A stretch of DNA of 64,000 bases, taken from Paenibacillus sp. EZ-K15 (GTDB lineage Bacteria; Bacillota; Bacilli; Paenibacillales; Paenibacillaceae). Positions 52,820-61,358 of the stretch are shown here, one piece after another. Below the pieces are notes generated by a model that was not told the DNA's origin, made no database searches, and saw only the letters and a list, made by a program, of their open reading frames with translations. Position 1 is the stretch's first letter. Every line of letters begins with the position of its first letter. A program made the position numbers and the translations under genes. The stretch lies in NCBI RefSeq assembly GCF_002573715.1, contig NZ_PDHM01000021.1, positions 351,772 to 415,771 on the forward strand, read 5' to 3'.

Positions 52820-53776
52820 TTACCATAAGCTGTTCCCTGATTTACGTGCAATCAAGTTGGCAATCGTCAGAAGCATGACGCTGATTACCGCTTTAAACAA
52901 GCCTACAGCCGTTGCATATGAGAATCGGGAATTTTCAATACCTATTCGATAGACATACGTGTCGATAACGTCGGATACCTCTCGCAATACCGGGTTCTTA
53001 GCCAAGAGCAAGATGTCTTCGAAGCCCGCAGTTAGCAAGTTACCAATGGCAAGAATCATAAAGATAACAACGACCGGCATAATCGATGGAAGCGTAATCG
53101 TAAAGATCTGCCTGAATTTGCTTGCACCATCCATGTCAGCTGCTTCGTACATGTGCGGGTCAACCCCGGCAACAGCTGCCAAGTAAACAATCGAGGAGAA
53201 CCCGATCTCTTTCCAAACCCCTGTCGTTACGAGTATCGTCCAGAAATACTTAGGAATGGACAGGAAGTTGATCGGCTCTTCAATCAAATTCAGCTTTTGT
53301 AGCAGAATGTTCACACTGCCGTTATCCGTTGACAAGAGAGAAATCGCAAATCCTGAAACGATAACCCAAGACAGGAAGTGCGGTAGATAACTGACGGTTT
53401 GCACCAATCTCTTAAAGAACATATGCCGAACCTCGTTCAGCATCAGCGCCAGCATAATCGGTGCAGGGAAACCAATGATAAATTTAAGTAAACTGATGAC
53501 GATCGTGTTTCGCATAACCGTCATAAATTCAGGTGATTCAAAAAACATTTCGAAATGCTTGAATCCAGCCCATGGGCTCTCGCCCATCCCTTTGAAAATG
53601 TTAAAGTCCTGGAAAGCCATTAGAATACCGTACATCGGTATATAGCTAAACACAAAAATGAGTGCGAGTGCAGGAAGCACCATTAACTGAATATCCCATT
53701 GTTTAGCAAAGCGAATCAATAAGCTGTCCTTTTTCCGTTTTGGAACAGGTTCCTGTTCTACGGATATTTGCGCCAT
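52820..53776 (-). CDS. Carbohydrate ABC transporter permease, LplB-like
   Basis: A 318-residue permease with a hydrophilic N-terminus, six hydrophobic segments (first VLPALALIFVFSYIPMYGIL) and the EAA loop YEAADMDGASKFRQIFTITLPS. The ATG at 53776 lies 6 bases after GGGGGG; a TTG two codons earlier is less well placed. It is the first gene of the operon and is preceded by a gap of over 700 bases with regulatory repeats. Confidence 0.92.
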   Translation of the reverse strand: MAQISVEQEPVPKRKKDSLLIRFAKQWDIQLMVLPALALIFVFSYIPMYGILMAFQDFNIFKGMGESPWAGFKHFEMFFESPEFMTVMRNTIVISLLKFIIGFPAPIMLALMLNEVRHMFFKRLVQTVSYLPHFLSWVIVSGFAISLLSTDNGSVNILLQKLNLIEEPINFLSIPKYFWTILVTTGVWKEIGFSSIVYLAAVAGVDPHMYEAADMDGASKFRQIFTITLPSIMPVVVIFMILAIGNLLTAGFEDILLLAKNPVLREVSDVIDTYVYRIGIENSRFSYATAVGLFKAVISVMLLTIANLIARKSGNSLW

Positions 53777-53860
53777 GTCCAACCCCCCGTGTGTTCTATG
53801 CCATGAAGTTTACCTGATGTCTAACATTGTAGAATAAACTATCCAATATAAACATTTGCC

Positions 53861-53895
53861 TATTCAACGAAAAATGATATTATTCAATCGAAAAT
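53861..53895 (-). promoter_or_regulatory. Direct repeats upstream of the LplB operon, candidate YesN-type binding site
   Basis: TATTCAACGAAAAAT (53861-53875) and TATTCAATCGAAAAT (53881-53895) start exactly 20 bp apart and differ by an offset of a single T and A. They end 84 bases upstream of the ATG. Two-turn-spaced direct repeats are typical AraC-family sites, and the cluster encodes such a regulator. The promoter downstream has no good -35 box, fitting activation. Confidence 0.5.
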
Positions 53896-53908
53896 TAAAA
53901 CGCTTACA
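53895..53908 (-). promoter_or_regulatory. Candidate cre (CcpA) site upstream of the LplB operon
   Basis: On the minus strand TGTAAGCGTTTTAA, one mismatch from TGWAANCGNTNWCA, abutting the distal direct repeat. It would link sugar uptake to carbon catabolite control; inferred from match only. Confidence 0.45.
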
Positions 53909-54012
53909 GATTTGGGATATTTACGGGGTTACTGCTAGTCCAAAAAAATGATCCTGTATCCGGCGAGGTTGTCCAAAATTCATCGTCTGTTCTTAATACG
54001 GGACATAGAAAA

Positions 54013-54080
54013 TCCCCTTAGGTCTACAGTGTTCAGTTCATTTCAAATGAACTGTTGTTCCACCATTCACCACAAGGGGA
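54013..54080. other. Nested hairpin element in the gene-poor gap
   Basis: An outer stem TCCCCTT / AAGGGGA (54013-54019 / 54074-54080), extended by GGT / ACC, encloses a perfect 10-bp hairpin CAGTTCATTT-C-AAATGAACTG (54034-54054). No T-run follows on either strand. It could be a structured RNA, an operator or the remnant of a mobile element end. The rest of the gap (53909-54135) holds only very short frames. Confidence 0.45.
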
Positions 54081-54135
54081 GAGTTTATCAATTAGCACGA
54101 TTTGGCTAAACCATTCATAGTTTTTATAAACTAAG

Positions 54136-54371
54136 CTACAATCCATAACGATCACTATTACCTGATATTGCATCATGGATAAATGCTAAAACAGCCTTAA
54201 TTTGAACTATTAAAAATGGATCTCTTGTTATGTTTAGGTAATGATTCATGAACTGATATAATTTCCGGTAACACCATCAATGTTTAGCTGAACGCTGTCC
54301 TCTGCTGGTATGCTATAAACCATTTTCTGTAGTCAATGGACTCGAACTCCTAATATATCATAGGTGATCAT
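54136..54371 (-). pseudogene. Decayed small gene of unknown family
   Basis: Reading the minus strand from the ATG at 54371 gives protein-like sequence broken by one in-frame stop and two frame changes: MITYDILGVRVH, stop, LQKMVYSIPAEDSVQLNIDG then VTGNYIS; a shift to VHESLPKHNKR; a shift to DPFLIVQIKAVLAFIHDAIS then GNSDRYGL and a stop at 54136. The three pieces abut without gaps and together would make about 78 residues. I do not recognise the family. Alternatively two tiny ATGA-overlapping frames of 25 and 37 codons are real; neither has a good ribosome-binding site. Confidence 0.4.
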
Positions 54372-54461
54372 GAAAATAAACGCTTATCCCCCTGTTCGAG
54401 AAAAGGAGCCAAATAGGACGATGACAAGATAATATTAAGGACGTACCGATATCAGCAAAAA

Positions 54462-54498
54462 AATACAACCGTCACGATAAAATCGCGACGATTGTATT
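54462..54498 (-). terminator. Terminator of ispH
   Basis: AATACAACCGTC / GACGATTGTATT stem with one mismatch and a short inner CGCGAT/ATCG pairing; minus strand runs into TTTTTTT. Begins 22 bases after the ispH stop. Confidence 0.85.
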
Positions 54499-54519
54499 AA
54501 GAAAATTAGTATTCCATTC

Positions 54520-55479
54520 TTATGACTTACTCTTCACCCGAACCGGCGGAAGCAGTTTATTCATATTCACCGTACGTTTGATCTCCCAAGTTTCCGGCTG
54601 ATCATGTTCATATTGTTCCAAATAGGCGATGACTTCCTTGGTAATTGGAGTCGGTGTTGATGCCCCTGATGTAACAGCCACTTTGCCTACGCCTTCAAGC
54701 CATTCGCGTTTAAGCTCCGTCACATCGCCAATGCGGTGAGCCGGAACGCCAGCTATCTCTTCGGATACCTGTGCAAGACGGTTCGAGTTATTACTGCGCG
54801 GATCCCCGACCACGATGACCAAATCTGCCTGGCCCGCTTGCTCGGCTACCGCTTCCTGCCGCACTTGCGTTGCAAGGCAAATTTCATTATGAATCTCCGC
54901 TCCCGGGAATTTATCGAGCAGACTCTTCATGATATGCTTGATGTCCCATTGACTCATCGTTGTCTGGTTCGTAATGATGATTCGGGACGAATTTATCTGA
55001 AGCTGTTCAATTTCTTCTTCCTTCTCGATCAGATGCACGTGTTCCGGTGCAATCCCGATCGCGCCTTCCGGCTCGGGATGCCCCTTCTTCCCGATATAAA
55101 TGATCTCATACCCGTCCGCTACCTTTTCCCGGATCAAATCATGGGTTTTCGTCACATCAGGACAAGTGGCGTCGAGCGTGGTTAACCCTTTATCTCTCGC
55201 AAGCTTGCGTACTTCGGGAGAGACCCCGTGTGCGGTAAAAATAACGGTGCCGCTCTCCACCTGACTCAGGATTTCCATCCGATTCGGACCGTCCAGCGTA
55301 ATGATGCCTTCATCCTCAAAGGATTGCGTGACATGACTGTTATGCACGATCATGCCCAATATATAAATAGGCCGAGGAAGATCCAGATTCTGGGCCGCCT
55401 GACGTGCCAAGACCATAGCGTCAACGACACCGTAACAGTAACCTCTCGGCGATATTTTCAAGACTTCGATGATCCTCAC
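54520..55479 (-). CDS. ispH: 4-hydroxy-3-methylbut-2-enyl diphosphate reductase
   Basis: Last enzyme of the methylerythritol phosphate pathway, an iron-sulphur enzyme giving IPP and DMAPP. The 319-residue product has the three cluster cysteines Cys15 (RGYCYGV), Cys106 (DATCPDV) and Cys201 (NEICLAT), plus the ligand residues in HNSHV, TAHGVSP and GDPRSNNSNRL. The start is a GTG with GGAAAG upstream. It is followed by its own terminator. A family-normal length and intact motifs make this firm. Confidence 0.95.
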   Translation of the reverse strand: MRIIEVLKISPRGYCYGVVDAMVLARQAAQNLDLPRPIYILGMIVHNSHVTQSFEDEGIITLDGPNRMEILSQVESGTVIFTAHGVSPEVRKLARDKGLTTLDATCPDVTKTHDLIREKVADGYEIIYIGKKGHPEPEGAIGIAPEHVHLIEKEEEIEQLQINSSRIIITNQTTMSQWDIKHIMKSLLDKFPGAEIHNEICLATQVRQEAVAEQAGQADLVIVVGDPRSNNSNRLAQVSEEIAGVPAHRIGDVTELKREWLEGVGKVAVTSGASTPTPITKEVIAYLEQYEHDQPETWEIKRTVNMNKLLPPVRVKSKS

Positions 55480-55522
55480 CTGCTTTCCGTTGTAATACGT
55501 AAAGTATCTAGTCTATTATAAC

Positions 55523-56980
55523 CTATTCCAGAGGAGGAGCAAAGACGACGGGCAGCCAGACGATAAAGGTGCTGCCTTCCCCTCTTCGGGTAACAACCTC
55601 GACAGAGCCCTTGTGCTCATCAATAATCCATTTGGCGATAGACAGTCCAAGACCGGTGCCACTCGTGATGCCTCTCGACTGATCCGCACGGTAGAAGCGC
55701 TCGAATATAAACGGAACCTCATCCTTATCCATACCGATCCCCGTATCCGAAATGCGCAGACCGACCTGACCCTTGTACAGGACGACATCCAGGCTGACCT
55801 CACCCTCCGGCGTATACTTGAACGCATTCTCGATAAAAATGAACAGCATCTGCTGCAAGTAGTCCTTATTTCCTTCTACATAAACCCCGTTTAGGACAGA
55901 CAGCTCTCCGACATGCCACTCAGCGGTTTTCTCGAGGAAATGAGCGCGCCTTGCGACCTCTTCAACCAAAGGCTGCAGAGGGACCGGATCCAGTTCAAAG
56001 GTCTGGCCGGTATCAGCCCGCGCCAGAGACAGCATATCGTTCACCAGCCGGCTCATCCGCTTCGCTTCATCGGATATATCTCCCACCGCTTCGACCGAGA
56101 TTTGCTTAATCGTTTCCTCGTCCATATTCGCTCTCTCGCCAGGGGCTTCCGTCCACATCTTCTGGAGGAGATCCACATTCCCCCGGATGGTGGTCAGGGG
56201 CGTTCGGAGTTCATGGGAAGCATCCGATACAAATCGGCGCTGCGCCGCATAGGCATCTTCAAGCTCTTTGTAAAAGCCCTCCGTCCTCTCAAGCATCCCG
56301 TTAAACGTGCCAATCAACTGACCAATCTCGTCTTCCGGACCATCGTATTCGATTCGTACGCTGAGGTCGGTCCCCTTCTGGATCTGCTCCGCTGCCTCCG
56401 TTACCTTGCCGATCGGTTTCATGGATTTCCGGGCGAGGAATAACCCTAATGTTGAAGCAATGACAAGTGTTGCTGCGGATCCCATGATAAGGATGGATTG
56501 GAGTCGATCTAAGGTTTGCTCGATGGTTCGCGTACTTGCTCCGATCTGAAGCCATCCGAATAATTTCCTTGAGTTCGTTTCAACGACCGGGGATTCGTAT
56601 ACAATGAAGGAGGCCCCATTAAACGAAAATCGTTTAAACTCTCCGGGTTTGGTCATACTTAATGCTCTGTCTACAGTCGGATTCTCAAATTGCAAACCAC
56701 TGAACTCCATATTCCCAGATCTCCAGATGGACCCATTATAGAAAGTATACAGCTGAACGTATAAATCAGCTGCCTCCATATTAAGCGCGGAGGAACGATC
56801 CGGTAGAAGTGCAACAGACGAAGATGTGTAACCAATCTTATTTGCTTCCTGTACTAATCGCTGCTTTAACTCCTCATACGTATACAAATGGACAAAGCCA
56901 TACACCGCCGAGCTGAAAATCAGCAGTGTCACAAATAAAATGCCGGTATACCATGCTGTCAGTCTTAACCGAATGGACAT
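55523..56980 (-). CDS. Sensor histidine kinase, MprB/ArlS-like
   Basis: A 485-residue two-transmembrane kinase: helices at about 10-30 and 163-185, an extracytoplasmic domain between, HAMP, HisKA with the H-box RRFVSDASHELRTPLTTIRG, and HATPase_c (N-box FIFIENAFKYTPEGEV, G-box DTGIGMD, FERFYRADQSRGITSGTGLG). It lies directly downstream of its response regulator (one base between) and 0.8 kb from an HtrA protease gene on the same strand. The context recalls mycobacterial MprAB-PepD and Bacillus CssRS-HtrB envelope stress systems. Confidence 0.93.
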   Translation of the reverse strand: MSIRLRLTAWYTGILFVTLLIFSSAVYGFVHLYTYEELKQRLVQEANKIGYTSSSVALLPDRSSALNMEAADLYVQLYTFYNGSIWRSGNMEFSGLQFENPTVDRALSMTKPGEFKRFSFNGASFIVYESPVVETNSRKLFGWLQIGASTRTIEQTLDRLQSILIMGSAATLVIASTLGLFLARKSMKPIGKVTEAAEQIQKGTDLSVRIEYDGPEDEIGQLIGTFNGMLERTEGFYKELEDAYAAQRRFVSDASHELRTPLTTIRGNVDLLQKMWTEAPGERANMDEETIKQISVEAVGDISDEAKRMSRLVNDMLSLARADTGQTFELDPVPLQPLVEEVARRAHFLEKTAEWHVGELSVLNGVYVEGNKDYLQQMLFIFIENAFKYTPEGEVSLDVVLYKGQVGLRISDTGIGMDKDEVPFIFERFYRADQSRGITSGTGLGLSIAKWIIDEHKGSVEVVTRRGEGSTFIVWLPVVFAPPLE

Positions 56981-56981
56981 G

Positions 56982-57668
56982 CTAGTTATCTCCTCTTAAA
57001 ATATAGCCGGCTCCGCGGATCGTCTGGATCAGCCGTTTACCTCCATGTTCCTCGGTCTTCTGCCGGAGCATGGCGATATAAACCTCCAGCACGTTGGACT
57101 CCCCGCTGTAATCATAGCCCCATATTTTATCCATTATTAAATCGCGGGACAGCACCCGCTTCGGATTTTGCATAAACAGATGCAGCAGCTCAAATTCCTT
57201 GGCGGTTAGTTCCAGTCGCTGCCCGCTGCGAATAACTTCCCTTGCATCGGTATCCATCACAAGATCCTCGTAGGTCAGTCGGTGGTTAGAGCTATCGTCC
57301 CCGGTTTTACGGCGCAGCAAAGCCCGTACGCGGGCAAGCAGCTCCTCCAGCGCGAAAGGTTTGACCAGATAATCATCCGCTCCGGTATCCAGTCCCTTCA
57401 CCCGATTCTCCACTTCATCCTTCGCGGTCAGCATCAGCACCGGTGTCGTGCTTCCGCCTTCCCGGAGTCTGCGCAACGCTTCAAATCCATCGACTTGAGG
57501 CATCATCACATCCAGAACGACAACGTCCGGGTCCTCACTCAAGATCACCTTCAAGCCTTCCGCTCCGTTGGATGCGCTCAGGACGTCATAGCCCTCAAAC
57601 GCAAGTCCCCTGCGCAGCATGGAAATAATCTTCTCATCATCATCTACAATTAATATCCGGGATCGCAT
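56982..57668 (-). CDS. OmpR-family response regulator, MprA/ArlR-like
   Basis: A 228-residue regulator: receiver (ILIVDDDEKIISMLRRGLAF, DVVVLDVMMPQVDGFEALR with the phospho-Asp, LVKPFALEELLARVRALLRR) and a C-terminal winged helix (LTAKEFELLHLFMQNPKRVL, WGYDYSGESNVLEVYIAMLR, IQTIRGAGYIL). The wording is close to the MprA/ArlR branch. Probably controls the neighbouring htrA-like gene and itself. Operon with the kinase gene. Confidence 0.94.
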   Translation of the reverse strand: MRSRILIVDDDEKIISMLRRGLAFEGYDVLSASNGAEGLKVILSEDPDVVVLDVMMPQVDGFEALRRLREGGSTTPVLMLTAKDEVENRVKGLDTGADDYLVKPFALEELLARVRALLRRKTGDDSSNHRLTYEDLVMDTDAREVIRSGQRLELTAKEFELLHLFMQNPKRVLSRDLIMDKIWGYDYSGESNVLEVYIAMLRQKTEEHGGKRLIQTIRGAGYILRGDN

Positions 57669-57747
57669 AGCGACATCTCCTCTATCTTCTAACGTTTAAT
57701 TTAGTTCGACGTTACAATCCCATTATATCGGTCGCCTCAAGGACAAG

Positions 57748-57779
57748 ACAAGCGGAAGGGAATGGTCCCTTCCGCTTGT
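57748..57779. terminator. Hairpin after the HtrA-like protease gene
   Basis: ACAAGCGGAAGGGA / TCCCTTCCGCTTGT perfect 14-bp stem with a 4-base loop, 18 bases after the protease stop. T-richness on the minus strand is weak. Confidence 0.7.
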
Positions 57780-57797
57780 TGTCACACCTATCCAGGG

Positions 57798-59438
57798 TTA
57801 CGGTTGCTGTTGTTGCTGCTGTTGGGATAGATCAAACTTATTACGGTCCCCAATCGTCAGCGGCAAATCAATGTTCTTACCGTTACGAACCACATTCAGT
57901 GTGATTTTGTCTCCAACCTTCTTCGATTGTATGAATTCAGTCAGATCCTTCGAGGTCGGATATTTTGTTCCGTCCACGCCCACAATGATATCATATTGAC
58001 GCAGGTCCGCTTCATAAGCCGGCGATCGGAATACAACGCTGTCAACATAAGAACCTTCCTTCACGTCGGTACCCAAAGACTGGGCAATTTGCGGAGTGAC
58101 CGTTCCTAGGCTTGCCCCGATAAACGGAACCGGCTCTTTCGGAACTTCCTCATTATTCTTCAGGTATTCCACAACTTCCTTGATCGTACTGGACGGAATT
58201 GCAAATCCGATCCCTTGCGCTTCCGCGCTGACGGCTACGTTCATCCCGATAACCTCACCCTTCAGATTGAGAAGCGGTCCCCCGGAGTTACCCGGATTAA
58301 TCGAGGCATCGGTTTGCAGAAGATGCTCATAATTCCGCTCAGCTTCGCCGTTCGTTCCTTGAATATCAATCTCGCGTTCCTTCGAGCTAAGTACGCCTGC
58401 GGTTACCGTATGCTCAAAACCATGCGGGTTACCGATGGCAACAAGCCATTCACCGACCTTCAGCGAATTGGAGTCGCCCAGCTGCACCGTCGGGAAATCG
58501 GCCCCTTCGATTTTTAGCACGGCCAAGTCGAGCTCATAGCTGGAACCGAGCAGCTTCGCTTCATAAGGCTTTTTGGTACCCTGTACCGTTACTTGGATCA
58601 CATCTGAGCCATGGATCACATGCTCATTCGTCAAAATGTATCCCGACTTCTCAAAGATGAAACCCGAGCCGATGCCGGAAGGCTGAAGCTGGGATTCCTG
58701 ACCTCCGTTGTTGCTGCTTCCACCGTTTCCACTGTTTCCGCCATTTCCTTCCTGGCTCGATTGGCCGCCGCCGAAGAAGTACCAGAACGGATCATTCATA
58801 TTCGGATTCGCGCTCTGGCGATTGCTGCTGTTTACAAGCGTCTCGATCAGTACAACGGCAGGACTCGCCTGATCTACAACCGCCGATACATCTCCTTGAC
58901 CCGAAGGAATCATAGTCGATGCCGTAGTAGCTCCGCCGTTATCATCGACTTTGGCTGAAGTTTCTTGGGCTGGCTCTGATGAGTACGCCGCATCAGGTGT
59001 AAACAGATTCGTGCGGTCAGCGGCAAACATCAGGCTCGAAATGACAAGGACACCTGCCATGAAGGACAACAGCACCGTCTTCACGGAATTTTTAGGCTTC
59101 TGGCTGTAGTTCCATTCTTTATTTCTTTGCATCGAATCCATAGACCCGCCGCCCCCCTGGCTTCCGGAGGAATGTGACTGCGAGAAACCGGAGGATGGAA
59201 TCGGTTTGACAGGCTGCGGAGCGGTAACTTCCACTTCCTTCGATTCCCGGCTCTGGTATGGCCGCTCTGGCTGCTGATCATCACGTTCGCTGGGTATGGA
59301 CTGAAACGGTCCGTAAGAATAGTAATAAGACGAATTCTTCGTGGATGCTTCCTCACGTCTCGGTGCTTCATTGTTATTCGACTCGTTGTTCATTCCCTCA
59401 TCATCCGGATACCCGTAGCGCTTTCTTTGGTCGTCCAT
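57798..59438 (-). CDS. HtrA-type membrane-anchored serine protease with PDZ domain
   Basis: Envelope quality-control protease, 546 residues. A 118-residue cytoplasmic N-terminus rich in Ser, Pro, Gln and Glu is followed by a transmembrane anchor (about 119-140), a Gly/Asn/Ser-rich linker (about 222-250), the trypsin-like domain with His273 (TNEHVIHG), Asp304 (ELDLAVLKIE) and Ser385 (NPGNSGGPLL), and a PDZ domain (about 430-525). The protein ends in a run of seven Gln. AGGAGGTAG precedes the ATG. It is upstream of an MprAB-like two-component pair on the same strand, suggesting a stress-response unit. Confidence 0.95.
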   Translation of the reverse strand: MDDQRKRYGYPDDEGMNNESNNNEAPRREEASTKNSSYYYSYGPFQSIPSERDDQQPERPYQSRESKEVEVTAPQPVKPIPSSGFSQSHSSGSQGGGGSMDSMQRNKEWNYSQKPKNSVKTVLLSFMAGVLVISSLMFAADRTNLFTPDAAYSSEPAQETSAKVDDNGGATTASTMIPSGQGDVSAVVDQASPAVVLIETLVNSSNRQSANPNMNDPFWYFFGGGQSSQEGNGGNSGNGGSSNNGGQESQLQPSGIGSGFIFEKSGYILTNEHVIHGSDVIQVTVQGTKKPYEAKLLGSSYELDLAVLKIEGADFPTVQLGDSNSLKVGEWLVAIGNPHGFEHTVTAGVLSSKEREIDIQGTNGEAERNYEHLLQTDASINPGNSGGPLLNLKGEVIGMNVAVSAEAQGIGFAIPSSTIKEVVEYLKNNEEVPKEPVPFIGASLGTVTPQIAQSLGTDVKEGSYVDSVVFRSPAYEADLRQYDIIVGVDGTKYPTSKDLTEFIQSKKVGDKITLNVVRNGKNIDLPLTIGDRNKFDLSQQQQQQQP

Positions 59439-59598
59439 AGGTCTACCTCCTATTTAAAATCACTTGCTTCCAAGTGGTTTAATTGATTAACTGTTCTTAT
59501 TGTGTACTATAAACCTTAATAGTACCTTAAAAACAATTAAAAGGCAGATAAAAAGAAAGCTAAGGCCGCGTCAAAGGAATCTGATCCGAGTGGAGTCG

Positions 59599-60252
59599 CT
59601 ACATTTTGACCCATCCCTTACGGTGGGCATAAATCGCCAATTGCGTGCGGTCTTCCAGCTCACACTTCATCAGCAGATTGCTGACATGGGTTTTGACCGT
59701 TTTAATGCTGATATGCAGCTCTTCACCGATATCTTTGTTGCTCTTACCTTCGGCAATGAGCAGCAAAACTTCCTTCTCGCGCTCGGTAAGCCCGGAATCA
59801 TCGCCGTTCACCATATGTCGGCGGATCCCGCGGGTGAGTGCTTCCGACACGTCTTTGGTCATGACCGGCATACCCCTGAACGCTCCCTGAAGAGCGTAGA
59901 TGAGCTCGTCGGCCGAAACTGTCTTCAGTACATAACTGACAGCCCCCGCTTCAATGCACTCAACCACAAGCTCGTCTTCGAGAAAGCTGGTCAGAATCAC
60001 GATCTTCTGGTCCGGGAACTCGGACATGACAGCACGTGTGGTCTCTGCCCCGTTCATCACCGGCATCATCAGATCCATAAGAATGAGATCAGGCCGGTCT
60101 GCCTCATCCCCATTTCTTAACATATCGACAACCTCTTGGCCGTTTGCGGCCTCTCCGATCACTTCAAATCCCGGGTCCAGTGACAAATACGTTTTTAATC
60201 CCATACGAACCATATCATGATCATCCGCCAGCAATATCCGAATCGTACCCAT
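59599..60252 (-). CDS. liaR: LiaR-type response regulator
   Basis: A 217-residue NarL-family regulator: receiver (IRILLADDHDMVRMGLKTYL with the acidic pair; DLILMDLMMPVMNGAET with phospho-Asp; SYVLKTVSADEL) and LuxR helix-turn-helix (LTEREKEVLLLIAEGKSNKD, LHISIKTVKTHVSNLLMKCE). It is third in liaF-liaS-liaR, 18 bases after liaS, the arrangement of the cell-envelope stress system that reacts to lipid II-binding antibiotics. Confidence 0.93.
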   Translation of the reverse strand: MGTIRILLADDHDMVRMGLKTYLSLDPGFEVIGEAANGQEVVDMLRNGDEADRPDLILMDLMMPVMNGAETTRAVMSEFPDQKIVILTSFLEDELVVECIEAGAVSYVLKTVSADELIYALQGAFRGMPVMTKDVSEALTRGIRRHMVNGDDSGLTEREKEVLLLIAEGKSNKDIGEELHISIKTVKTHVSNLLMKCELEDRTQLAIYAHRKGWVKM

Positions 60253-60270
60253 AATGATGTTGTCCCCTCT

Positions 60271-61353
60271 CTATTCCACTGGCTCAGCCAGCACTTCCTG
60301 ATCCTTACTCTTTTCCGCAGCCGATCCCTGATTACCCTCGGCCTCAAACAGAGGAATATTCACGCGAACTGTTGTTCCCGCACCCTTTTTACTTATAATA
60401 TCGACCTGCCCACCAAGCTTTTCGGCTCGCTCACGCATCGTGGACAGCCCGTATGAACCCTGCTTGCCTGCCACCTCGTCAAACCCAATCCCATCGTCGC
60501 TAATGCTTAAAATAACGCGTTTCTGATCCTCACGAAGCGACATGCTGACAAGGCTTGCACCGGCATGTTTCACAATATTAGCCACTGCTTCCTGTATAAT
60601 CAGGAACAGCTGATGCTCAATCGCATCCGATACCCCGCCGTAGAGTTCGACATCCTTCATGCCCTTCAGGCCATTTTGACGGCAGTAATCCGGGAACCAC
60701 CGTTCGAGTGCCTCCTCCAGGGTTCTTCCTTCCAGTTCAACAGGCCGAAGCTGTGCAATCAGCGCCCGCATCTGCTTCTGTGCCACATGAGACATCTCGA
60801 TCAACTGACCGAGCACTTTATCGCCCTGCTCCGGGTTTCTCTTCAGAACTGCCGGTAGGGATGATGCCGACATATGAATCGCGAACAACTGCTGACTGAC
60901 CGTATCATGCAGGTCCCTTGCCATCCGGCGTCGTTCCTCCAGCACCGCGGCTTCCGCAGCAATCTCTTTCTCAATGACATCCTGCTCACCCAGGCGCTGC
61001 AGCAGCTTCATCTTCTTCTCCAGCGCTTCTGTCATTCCGTTAAACTCATCGTATACTCTGGCAAAAGAGCCGTCTTCCATGGCTGGCAGTCGCACGTTCA
61101 GATTTCCTTTGGCAACCTGCAGCATGTTCAGATGAAGCAGGTCCAGCGGTCGCTGGATGCGCTGTCCCGCGATGTATCCCGCAATCCCCGTAAACAGAAG
61201 TACACCGACCGTGTAATACACCCACAGCCGGTTATCTTCAATATGTATGTAGCCGGATTGGTTTGCTGTATACAGGAAAACAGCAACCCCGGCTCCAATC
61301 AACAGAAAGTAAAACAGTATCACCCATTTGGTATTTTTCAATATTCCCATCAT
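60271..61353 (-). CDS. liaS: LiaS-type sensor histidine kinase
   Basis: A 360-residue kinase with two N-terminal transmembrane helices (about 8-28 and 42-62) and almost no external loop, as in intramembrane-sensing kinases, then HAMP, HisKA_3 with the H-box RRRMARDLHDTVSQQLFAIH, and HATPase_c ending in GSYGLSTMRERAEKLGGQVD. LiaF is its inhibitor in Bacillus. The ATG follows GGTAGGAT within the end of liaF; a second ATG is next. Confidence 0.93.
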   Translation of the reverse strand: MMGILKNTKWVILFYFLLIGAGVAVFLYTANQSGYIHIEDNRLWVYYTVGVLLFTGIAGYIAGQRIQRPLDLLHLNMLQVAKGNLNVRLPAMEDGSFARVYDEFNGMTEALEKKMKLLQRLGEQDVIEKEIAAEAAVLEERRRMARDLHDTVSQQLFAIHMSASSLPAVLKRNPEQGDKVLGQLIEMSHVAQKQMRALIAQLRPVELEGRTLEEALERWFPDYCRQNGLKGMKDVELYGGVSDAIEHQLFLIIQEAVANIVKHAGASLVSMSLREDQKRVILSISDDGIGFDEVAGKQGSYGLSTMRERAEKLGGQVDIISKKGAGTTVRVNIPLFEAEGNQGSAAEKSKDQEVLAEPVE

Positions 61354-61358
61354 AACGG

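Noticed and set aside
54001..54100. End of an insertion sequence
   Set aside because: There is a nested inverted repeat, but no transposase frame, no matching opposite terminus and no target duplication can be seen.
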